Source of the DNA: Pseudomonas sp. Irchel s3h14
GTDB taxonomy: Bacteria; Pseudomonadota; Gammaproteobacteria; Pseudomonadales; Pseudomonadaceae
NCBI RefSeq assembly: GCF_900187425.1
Contig: NZ_FYDJ01000013.1
Location: forward strand, 117,955-181,954
Reading direction: 5' to 3'
DNA length: 64,000 nt
This document shows positions 1-6,180 of this stretch, one piece after another; positions within the stretch are counted from its first letter, which is position 1; every line of letters starts with the position of its first letter. The position numbers and the translations under genes are program-made. The notes under the pieces are model-generated. The model did not search any database. It was not told the DNA's origin and saw nothing but the letters and a program-made list of their open reading frames with translations.

Positions 1-1231
1 GGGTCAGCGCTTCGCCGTCCAATGCGCCCAGGCGATCAAGCAAGTCCTGAGCCTGCGCATAAGCGGCGGCTGGCGGCACGTCGAGCCACACCAATTGCCC
101 CGGTGTCACACCCCAGCGACCGAGCTGCAACGCTAATCCGGCAAGATCCGCCGAGAGAATTTCCGCGCTGGCGTAGGCCGCCAGTTGCTCATGCTGATCC
201 TGCGACCACAAGCGATAACACACACCCGGTTCCAACCGCCCTGCCCGGCCCGCGCGCTGAGTGGCGCTGGCTTTGGAAATACGCTGAGTATCGAGGCGGG
301 CCATGCCGCTGCCCGGATCGAACCGCGGCACCCGCGCCAGCCCGGCATCGATCACCACGCGCACGCCGTTGATGGTCAGGCTGGTCTCGGCGATGTTGGT
401 CGCCAGCACCACTTTGCGTTTGCCGGCGGGGGCCGGATCGATCGCGGCGCGTTGGGCGGCGAGGTCCAGTTCACCGTGCAACGGGCAGAGCAAAACCTGT
501 GTGCTATCGCCCAGTGCATCAGCCAGCTGCTGATGCACCCGACGGATTTCCGCTTGCCCCGGCAGGAACACCAGCACGCTGCCGGTTTCATCATTCAAGG
601 CTTCGAGAATGGTCTGCACCAGACGCGGCTCGATGAATTCACCCGGTTGAAACGGCCGCCCCCAGCGCATCGCCACCGGGTACATGCGGCCTTCGCTGCG
701 CAGGATCGGCGCATCATCGAGCAACCCGGCCAGGCGTTCACCTTCCAGGGTTGCCGACATCAACAGGATTTTCAGCGGTTGATCGTCACGAAACAGCTCG
801 CGGCCATTCAGGCTCAGGGCCAACGCCAGATCGGCATCGAGGCTACGCTCGTGGAATTCGTCGAAGATCAGCAAACCCACGCCTTCGAGTGCGGGGTCGT
901 CCTGCAAGCGTCGGGTCAGAATCCCTTCGGTGACTACTTCGATACGGGTTTTGGGGCCGACTTTGCTGTCGAGACGAATGCGATAGCCGACGGTTTCGCC
1001 GACCTTCTCGCCCAGCTCACTGGCCAAGCGCTCCGCTGCTGCCCGCGCAGCCAAACGGCGCGGTTCAAGCATCAGAATGGTCTGCCCGGCCAACCAGGGC
1101 TCGTTGAGCAAGGCCAACGGCACGCGGGTGGTTTTACCGGCGCCGGGCGGTGCTTCGAGCACGGCTTCGTGGCGTGTAGCCAAGGCTTCACGCAGGGCGG
1201 GTAAAACTTCATCAATCGGCAAAGAAATCAT
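1..1231 (-). CDS. hrpB: ATP-dependent RNA helicase HrpB, N-terminal part (runs off left edge)
   Basis: DExH-box helicase of the HrpB family; its cellular substrate is poorly defined. About 410 N-terminal residues are present, roughly half of the usual 800-850, and the rest lies outside the window. Seen: Walker A APPGAGKT near residue 27, a DEFH box (IFDEFHERS) near residue 124, the SAT motif (LLMSATLEG) and motif VI QRAGRAGR. The start ATG at 1231-1229 gives MISLPIDEVLP, a family-like beginning in which the helicase core starts almost at once. The reading frame is intact over the visible part. A palindromic repeat begins 11 bases upstream of the start, so the promoter must lie in or beyond it. 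Confidence 0.93.
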   Translation of the reverse strand, partial: MISLPIDEVLPALREALATRHEAVLEAPPGAGKTTRVPLALLNEPWLAGQTILMLEPRRLAARAAAERLASELGEKVGETVGYRIRLDSKVGPKTRIEVVTEGILTRRLQDDPALEGVGLLIFDEFHERSLDADLALALSLNGRELFRDDQPLKILLMSATLEGERLAGLLDDAPILRSEGRMYPVAMRWGRPFQPGEFIEPRLVQTILEALNDETGSVLVFLPGQAEIRRVHQQLADALGDSTQVLLCPLHGELDLAAQRAAIDPAPAGKRKVVLATNIAETSLTINGVRVVIDAGLARVPRFDPGSGMARLDTQRISKASATQRAGRAGRLEPGVCYRLWSQDQHEQLAAYASAEILSADLAGLALQLGRWGVTPGQLVWLDVPPAAAYAQAQDLLDRLGALDGEALT

Positions 1232-1241
1232 GCTGGCTCCC

Positions 1242-1498
1242 CAGGGCGTGCCCACAGTAAATTGCGAGTCGCGTTGAAGCTGTGGGCGTGCCAGGCAAGG
1301 CGCGGGACGCCGGCAAGGGTCGTTTCCTTACCAAGTCCCGCAACGCAGCATGGCGCGTCCACAGCTTCAGCCCGGAGGGCCGAACCCCGATAAAATCCAT
1401 CAGCCGCCACGCGTTGTCGATCTGGAAAAAACAACATCAATCCTCAACTATTCCAGTGGGGGTGAGACGTGGCCGCAATTTACTGTGGGCACGCCCTG
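1242..1498. repeat. Nested palindromic repeat element, copy B
   Basis: A perfect 25-bp inverted repeat (1242-1266 and 1474-1498) encloses a second long hairpin. Its outer stem is 1275-1293 with 1351-1369 (19 pairs, two of them G-U in plus-strand RNA). Inside are 1302-1308 with 1335-1341 (GCGGGAC/GTCCCGC) and a short stem 1312-1318 with 1326-1332. Conserved unpaired blocks GGCAAGGCGC and GCAACGCAGC, and a loop GGTCGTTTCC, recur in the element at 5882-6149 although the stem sequences differ. It fills the gap between the divergent hrpB and the lipoprotein gene at 1595. No ORF of note. Function unknown. Confidence 0.85.
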
Positions 1499-1594
1499 CC
1501 GAGCGCGAGTATAACGGCGAACTGCTTGTCGCTCGTTGCTGTCCTAATTCATATCGACGACGCTTCGTTTTCCAGATGACTCAGGAGATTTCTT

Positions 1595-2014
1595 ATGCGT
1601 GTTCCCTTTCGCTTGATTGGCGGTGTATTGGTCGCGACGTTGCTGACCCAGGTGACCGCTTGCGGATCGATTTTCTACCCTGACCGTCGCGGTCAGATCG
1701 ACGGCAAGATCGACCCGGCCATCGCCGCGCTGGATGCCGTGGGTCTGCTGTTCTACATCATTCCCGGCCTGATCGCGTTTGCCGTGGACTTCGCCACTGG
1801 CGCGATTTACTACGCGCCCGGCGAGACCGCACAGGTGGCCCCGGAAAAACTCAAGGAAGCCATCGGCGCCGACGGCAAGGTCGATAACCACAAATTGCAG
1901 ACTATTCTCGAAACCGAACTGGGCCGCAGCTTCCCGCTGGATGACCCGCGCCTGATCCAGCACAAGGGCAGCGCCCAGCAACTGGCCATGTTAGGCCTGC
2001 AACCTGCCGCGTAA
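1595..2014 (+). CDS. Small predicted lipoprotein, unknown function
   Basis: A 139-residue protein I do not recognise by name. The N-terminus has a short hydrophobic signal followed by a lipobox-like VTAC (Cys near residue 23), which predicts a lipid-anchored envelope protein. A hydrophobic segment near residues 48-66 (LLFYIIPGLIAFAVDFATG) may insert in or lie on the membrane. The C-terminal half is polar. The start ATG has a strong AGGAGA site 7 bases upstream. It lies 29 bases before fieF on the same strand and may be co-transcribed with it. The lipoprotein prediction is fairly safe; the role is unknown. Confidence 0.8.
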   Translation: MRVPFRLIGGVLVATLLTQVTACGSIFYPDRRGQIDGKIDPAIAALDAVGLLFYIIPGLIAFAVDFATGAIYYAPGETAQVAPEKLKEAIGADGKVDNHKLQTILETELGRSFPLDDPRLIQHKGSAQQLAMLGLQPAA

Positions 2015-2043
2015 CCCGTGCATAAGAAGGAACGACAGCACCT

Positions 2044-2949
2044 ATGATCTCCAGCTCCGAACACGCCCGCCTGCTGCGGCTGGCGACCCGTGCCTCGGTG
2101 GCGGTGGCATGCACGCTGATCGTCGCCAAAGCCATTGCCTGGTGGTTGAGCGGTTCGGTGAGCATGCTTGCCGGGTTGACCGACTCGGCCCTCGACGGCG
2201 TCACCTCACTGCTCAACCTGCTCGCGGTGCATTACGCCTTGCGCCCGGCCGACGATGATCACCGTTACGGGCACGGCAAGGCAGAATCGCTGGCAGGCAT
2301 GGCTCAGGCGTTGTTCATTAGCGGCAGTGCGGTGCTGATTGCCTTGCAGGCGATCGATCGACTAAAACACCCGGAACCGGTGACGGCGCCGTGGATCAGT
2401 ATCGGGGTGATTGTGTTTTCCCTGGCGCTGACCCTGGCCCTGCTGATGTTGCAACATCGGGTCGTCAAGGCGACCGGCTCCAACGCGGTGCGCGCTGATT
2501 CCTTGCATTACCGTTCGGACCTGCTGCTCAACGGCAGCATTCTGGTGGCGCTGGTGCTCGCCGGGTTTGGCTGGCATCAGGTCGACCCTTGGTTCGGTTT
2601 GGGGATTGCCGTCTACATTCTCTGGAGCGCGATTCATATCGCCCGGGAAAGTTTTGCCGTGCTGATGGATGAAGAACTGCCACTGGACGTCAGCCAGCAC
2701 ATGCTCGAACTGGCCTGCAGCGTACCGGGAGTATTGGGGGCGCACGACCTGCGCACGCGGATTTCCGGTAACCAGTGGTTCGTGCAGTTGCACCTGGAAT
2801 TGCCGGGGGATTTGACCCTGTCAGTCGCTCATGGCATCAGCGACCAAGCCGCCGATGCGATTCACGCGGCTTATCCGCGAGCCGAAGTGCTGGTGCACGC
2901 CGACCCGCAGGAAGTGGTACTGGCAGGCAGGGCTCAGAAAGAAACCTGA
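2044..2949 (+). CDS. fieF: Cation diffusion facilitator (FieF/YiiP type)
   Basis: A 301-residue inner-membrane metal/proton antiporter of the CDF family, exporting Zn(II), Fe(II) or Cd(II). Seen: about six membrane segments in the first 200 residues. Metal-site residues are in TM2 (LTDSALDG) and TM5 (RADSLHYRSD, with Asp and His correctly spaced), followed by a cytoplasmic C-terminal domain with the metal-binding VHADP ending typical of FieF. The histidine-rich DDDHRYGHGK loop before TM3 is also a family mark. Length matches E. coli FieF (about 300). The 3' end overlaps the convergent DUF6515 gene by 16 bases. The exact metal cannot be told from sequence. Confidence 0.93.
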   Translation: MISSSEHARLLRLATRASVAVACTLIVAKAIAWWLSGSVSMLAGLTDSALDGVTSLLNLLAVHYALRPADDDHRYGHGKAESLAGMAQALFISGSAVLIALQAIDRLKHPEPVTAPWISIGVIVFSLALTLALLMLQHRVVKATGSNAVRADSLHYRSDLLLNGSILVALVLAGFGWHQVDPWFGLGIAVYILWSAIHIARESFAVLMDEELPLDVSQHMLELACSVPGVLGAHDLRTRISGNQWFVQLHLELPGDLTLSVAHGISDQAADAIHAAYPRAEVLVHADPQEVVLAGRAQKET

Positions 2950-3845
2950 TAGCCGCGACTGCTCAGGCAGTTGCCCTGGGCCTGTCGGTAGGCTTGTACC
3001 ACCGACGGATCTGGCTGGTAGGTGGCCGTTCGCGGATCGAAGCCGCTCTGCTGCACCGCGTATTGATAGCACTCGTAACCGTCCTGGTTGACCTGCTCTG
3101 GCGACTGACCGTTGGCCGGGTACGCCACCACGTCATAACCATTGCTGACCGGTTGCGGCTGCGGTTGCACGGGCGGCTCGACCACGACGTAATCCTGAGT
3201 GCGTTCCTGATAGGCGTAGTAAGAACCGGCCGCCAGGAACAACAGCGCACCGCCGATCCACACTTCGCGCGCGTAATCGGGCAAGTAGCTGACGCGAATC
3301 CCGCGTGGCGGCTGTACCACCACGTAGCGCGGGCCTTGTGGGCGATACCAGTAGCCGCCGGAGTAGAAGTAATCCCGACCACGGTACGGCACACGGTAAT
3401 CACGGTCGGGGAAGCGATCGATCACATGACCGGGACGGTACTGCGGGCCGGGGCCCCAGCCATTGCCATGCCCATCCGGGCGACCGGCCCAGCGATAGTC
3501 ATCGGGACGCGGACCGTTGTTCTGCCAATGCGGGTTGTTATCGTTGCGCCGCGGCACGTCCTGGTAGTAACCACGTTGCGGCTGCTGGGTCTGGCGCACG
3601 GTATCGGGCCGGCCCTGAATCGGCAGATCATTGGCCGGTGGCAGTGGTTGAACCGGATTGTTGTAGTCGTGCTGCGGCCGGGGCTGGTTGTTTCCGCCAT
3701 GGCCCTGATTGTTTCCCTGTTGGCCATCCGACCCGCGTTGCCCGTCATCGGGGCCACGGTTTTGCGGCTCATCGGCCAGCGATTGCGCAGTGACACTTAC
3801 ACACAGCAAACCAACACCGGCCAAACGCCAGATGCGCGACTTCAT
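2934..3845 (-). CDS. DUF6515 family secreted/periplasmic protein
   Basis: A 303-residue protein with a clear N-terminal signal peptide (MKSRIWRLAGVGLLCVSVTA, cleavage near QSLA-DE). A long low-complexity region rich in Gln, Asn, Gly, Pro, Arg and Tyr follows (roughly residues 30-165). Then come a conserved GYWYRPQGPRYVVV-like block and one hydrophobic segment (IGGALLFLAAGSYYAY, about 208-223). The C-terminus has conserved Cys (YECYQYAV, QGNCLSS). The start at 3845 is preferred because GAGG lies 6-9 bases upstream; an in-frame ATG 12 bases earlier lacks this. I recognise the DUF6515 pattern but know no function. It is probably an envelope protein. Confidence 0.78.
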   Translation of the reverse strand: MKSRIWRLAGVGLLCVSVTAQSLADEPQNRGPDDGQRGSDGQQGNNQGHGGNNQPRPQHDYNNPVQPLPPANDLPIQGRPDTVRQTQQPQRGYYQDVPRRNDNNPHWQNNGPRPDDYRWAGRPDGHGNGWGPGPQYRPGHVIDRFPDRDYRVPYRGRDYFYSGGYWYRPQGPRYVVVQPPRGIRVSYLPDYAREVWIGGALLFLAAGSYYAYQERTQDYVVVEPPVQPQPQPVSNGYDVVAYPANGQSPEQVNQDGYECYQYAVQQSGFDPRTATYQPDPSVVQAYRQAQGNCLSSRGYQVSF

Positions 3846-3959
3846 GCTTTTCCTCACTGCGGGTTAGGGCCTGTACGTAAGACTGGGAAAGCACAGGCCG
3901 GTTCTGCAACAGGTTATCAGTCGCGAAACTTATTTATTGAGGGCAGTCGGCAAATTGCG

Positions 3960-3994
3960 GGCAAAAGAAAAGGGAGACCCGTCGGCCTCCCTTT
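3960..3994 (-). terminator. Rho-independent terminator on the minus strand, upstream gene uncertain
   Basis: Stem 3969-3979 with 3984-3994 and a 4-base loop. Read on the minus strand it gives AAAGGGAGGCC, loop, GGTCTCCCTTT, then TTCTTTTG, so the U-rich tail exists only on this strand. The plus strand has no T-run. No annotated reverse gene ends here except a possible 56-codon ORF (4037-4207), so it may terminate a small RNA or that small gene. Confidence 0.7.
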
Positions 3995-4036
3995 GAGAAC
4001 TTCGTCCGTGCTCGACGCTTATGACGTCGGCTCACC

Positions 4037-4207
4037 TCACGCCGTCTTCTGGACAGTGTGTAGCTCGGGGGCCGGCTCATCCCCGGTGGGGGTGGCGACC
4101 GCAGCTGGCCTGATTGGGCGAGCCGCACTGGACTGTTTGTCCGAGCAGTGATTCTGGTGATAAGAATAGGCTCGCGGCGCCAGCAGAGGATTGCGAAGAT
4201 TGCTCAA
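4037..4207 (-). CDS. Possible small gene or leader upstream of an orphan terminator (tentative)
   Basis: A minus-strand open frame ends with TGA at 4037, about 43 bases before the terminator at 3960-3994. From a TTG at 4207 it would encode about 56 residues beginning LSNLRNPLLAPRA, containing one HNHCSDK-like stretch (YSYHQNHCSDK) and a Pro/Ala-rich tail ending HTVQKTA. No convincing ribosome-binding site or known family is visible. The frame stays open upstream into the antisense of the Lrp gene, which weakens the case. The reason to list it is its position: the terminator needs a transcript, and this region between DUF6515 and the Lrp gene is otherwise about 420 bases without a reverse gene. 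Confidence 0.25.
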   Translation of the reverse strand: MSNLRNPLLAPRAYSYHQNHCSDKQSSAARPIRPAAVATPTGDEPAPELHTVQKTA

Positions 4208-4218
4208 ATAAACATCAC

Positions 4219-4248
4219 TTGCGCAATTTTTAACCCTGGATAGATAAT
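4219..4248 (+). promoter_or_regulatory. Candidate sigma-70 promoter of the Lrp/AsnC gene
   Basis: TTGCGC (4219-4224) and GATAAT (4243-4248) are separated by 18 bases and lie 33 bases before the ATG at 4281. The surrounding DNA is AT-rich, as expected for an autoregulated Lrp-type gene. Inferred from motif and position only. Confidence 0.45.
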
Positions 4249-4280
4249 CTACCGCAATAGTTATGACAAAGGCCTGATTG

Positions 4281-4760
4281 ATGAGCAAACTCGACCGATA
4301 CGACCTGAGCATTTTGGCGGAATTGCAGCGTGACGCGCGCATCTCCAACCAGGAGCTGGCCGAACGCATCGGCCTGTCCCCCTCGCCATGCTCGCGGCGG
4401 GTCAAGCAGCTGGAAGATGACGGTTACATCTCCCGGCAGGTAGCGCTGCTGGACCGCAAGATGCTCGGCCTGAGTCTGACTGCTTACGTGTTGATCGGTA
4501 TGGACCGCCATACGCCAGAGCGGTTCGAGAACTTCGAAGCGGCGATTCGTACGTTGCCGCAGGTGCTGGAATGCAGCCTGGTGACCGGGATGGATGCCGA
4601 CTACCAGCTCAAGGTCGTCGTGCCGGACATGGATCATTATCAGAAATTGCTACTGGGACACCTCACCCGGATTGAAGGGGTGACCAGTGTTCGGTCGAGT
4701 TTTGTGTTGAATCAGGTGCTCAACAGTACTGAGTTGCCGCTGACTCATCTGCGTAGCTAA
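4281..4760 (+). CDS. Lrp/AsnC family transcriptional regulator
   Basis: A 159-residue DNA-binding protein of the feast/famine family. The N-terminal winged helix-turn-helix is clear (LDRYDLSILAEL, then ARISNQELAERIGLS and PSPCSRRVKQLEDDG, residues about 4-48). It is followed by the alpha-beta RAM effector domain (GLSLTAYVLIGM to the C-terminus), where small ligands such as amino acids bind and octamers form. The ATG at 4281 is chosen over a TTG one codon earlier. The target gene is not evident: the nearest neighbour on the other strand is the DUF6515 gene. A palindromic repeat starts 15 bases after the stop codon. Confidence 0.92.
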   Translation: MSKLDRYDLSILAELQRDARISNQELAERIGLSPSPCSRRVKQLEDDGYISRQVALLDRKMLGLSLTAYVLIGMDRHTPERFENFEAAIRTLPQVLECSLVTGMDADYQLKVVVPDMDHYQKLLLGHLTRIEGVTSVRSSFVLNQVLNSTELPLTHLRS

Positions 4761-4775
4761 ACCATCACCGAAACT

Positions 4776-4886
4776 GATCGTTCCCACGCTCTGCGTGGGA
4801 ATGCCGCCATGGACGCTCCGCGTCCGCTGTGAATCGTGACGCAGAGCGTCACAGGATGCATTCCCACGCAGAGCGTGGGAACGATC
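4776..4886. repeat. Cruciform palindromic repeat, family 2, copy 1
   Basis: About 111 bp whose ends are inverted copies (GATCGTTCCCACGCTCTGCG at left, matching complement at right). Each arm holds a small palindrome CCCACGC-TCT-GCGTGGG. Two more small hairpins sit in the middle (GGACGC-TCC-GCGTCC and GTGACGC-AGA-GCGTCAC). Similar copies are at 21955-22068 and 52145-52250; all three lie just after a stop codon. Here it begins 15 bases after the Lrp gene and may act as an mRNA 3'-end structure. Confidence 0.9.
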
Positions 4887-4998
4887 ACTGCCCAGGGCGA
4901 CGAATAGCTGCGACACGCTGCCGCAGGTCAATACTTCGCCAATAGCCCATGACGTATACTCCAGCGCCTTTTAGCCCCGCCCGCGCTGGAGATGTTCG

Positions 4999-5208
4999 AT
5001 GGATCCTGCAGTATTCGAAGAGTGGATGATGACCGGACTGGTCAGCATCCTGATCATTTTCATGGGTTTCATCGTCTGGGATCTGGCGAAGAAATCCAAG
5101 GCCGGACGCTTTGGCTCGTTCATCCTGTTCTTCGTACTCGGCTTGGGCGTCGCCGCGTTCGTGATCAAAAGTGTGGTCATCGGCCTGATCGAATCCGGCA
5201 CGTTATAA
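4999..5208 (+). CDS. DUF2788 small membrane protein
   Basis: A 69-residue protein with two hydrophobic segments, about residues 12-29 (TGLVSILIIFMGFIVWDL) and 42-63 (FILFFVLGLGVAAFVIKSVVIG), joined by a basic AKKSKAGRFG loop. This matches the DUF2788 pattern found in Pseudomonas and relatives. Function is unknown. The start has GGAG 8 bases upstream, and a -10-like TATACT lies at 4955-4960. The gene ends 6 bases inside the end of the convergent rluE. Confidence 0.85.
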   Translation: MDPAVFEEWMMTGLVSILIIFMGFIVWDLAKKSKAGRFGSFILFFVLGLGVAAFVIKSVVIGLIESGTL

Positions 5209-5844
5209 ACGCGCCGGCACTTCCTTCCACTGGCCCTGATCGAGCCCTTCGATCGACCAGTCGCCGATTTTGACCCGCACCAGCCGCAACGTCGGCAAGC
5301 CGACCGCTGCGGTCATGCGCCGTACCTGACGGTTACGCCCCTCGCGAATCACCAGCTCCAGCCAACTGGTCGGCACACTTTTGCGAAAGCGTACGGGCGG
5401 GTTGCGTGGCCATAGTTCTGGCTCTTCCAGTTGCCGCGCCTCGGCCGGCAAGGTCATGCCGTCATTCAGTTCGACACCATCGCGCAAACGCTGCAATTGC
5501 TCGGCGCTCGGCTCGCCTTCCACCTGCACCCAATAGGTCTTGGCCAGTTTGTGTTTCGGGTCGGCAATCCGCGCCTGGAGCTGGCCATCATTGGTCAGCA
5601 GCAGCAAACCTTCGCTGTCGCGATCCAGCCGTCCTGCCGGGTAAATCCCGGGAATCTCGATGTAGTCCTTGAGCGTCGCCCGCCCTTCTCCGTCGCTGAA
5701 TTGCGTCAGCACGTCGAACGGTTTGTTGAACAGAATCAGCTTCGGCTCGGCCGGCGGCGCTTTGGCGACACGGCGCGGGGCTGAGGACGATGGCGCAGGC
5801 TTCACGCCAGGGCGGCGGGAAACGGGACGTTGAGGACGAGACAT
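5203..5844 (-). CDS. rluE: 23S rRNA pseudouridine synthase, RluE-like
   Basis: A 213-residue pseudouridine synthase of the RsuA/RluB/E/F group, which isomerises a uridine in 23S rRNA (U2457 in E. coli for RluE). Seen: the catalytic motif GRLDRDSEGLLLLT near residues 93-106 (Asp is the nucleophile), KTYWVQVEG, and the C-terminal EGRNRQVRRM motif. There is no N-terminal S4 domain, as in RluE. Instead there is a basic Pro/Ala/Arg-rich tail of about 33 residues. The closing GDWSIEGLDQGQWKEV fits RluE. The start ATG at 5844 has only a weak ribosome-binding site. It overlaps convergent DUF2788 by 6 bases. Confidence 0.9.
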   Translation of the reverse strand: MSRPQRPVSRRPGVKPAPSSSAPRRVAKAPPAEPKLILFNKPFDVLTQFSDGEGRATLKDYIEIPGIYPAGRLDRDSEGLLLLTNDGQLQARIADPKHKLAKTYWVQVEGEPSAEQLQRLRDGVELNDGMTLPAEARQLEEPELWPRNPPVRFRKSVPTSWLELVIREGRNRQVRRMTAAVGLPTLRLVRVKIGDWSIEGLDQGQWKEVPARL

Positions 5845-5881
5845 GGGAAAGGAACATCTAACGGTCAGGGCTGCTAATGCT

Positions 5882-6149
5882 AGGGCGTGCCATCGATTAT
5901 TTCCACCGCCGCGTTGTCGCCTTAAAGCGGGCCAGGCAAGGCGCAGGCCGCTGGGAATGGTCGCTCCCTTTCCAAGGCCTGCAACGCAGCCTGGCCCGCT
6001 TTAAGGCACAACCCGAAGGGCCGGGCCTGCTGTTGCGCAGGGCTGCGTTGCTCGGAGCTTATTTGGAATGACCAAACAACGCTCCTCGCGCCTTGCCCTG
6101 CGCAACAGCAGACCCGGCGCGGCAGTGGAAATAATCGATGGCACGCCCT
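5882..6149. repeat. Nested palindromic repeat element, copy A, with two opposed hairpin cores
   Basis: A perfect 25-bp inverted repeat (5882-5906 and 6125-6149) begins AGGGCGTGCC, as in the element at 1242. Inside are two large hairpins. Core 1 is 5919-5937 with 5989-6007 (19 perfect pairs), then 5943-5949 with 5976-5982. Core 2 is 6021-6043 with 6095-6117 (22 of 23 pairs). Core 2 read on the minus strand carries the same conserved blocks as core 1 (GGCAAGGCGC, a GGTC loop, GCAACGCAGC), so the two cores are head to head. It lies between rluE and amn, both reverse-strand genes. Function unknown. Confidence 0.88.
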
Positions 6150-6180
6150 GCCCTGACCGCCAAATGACCACGACAAACCG

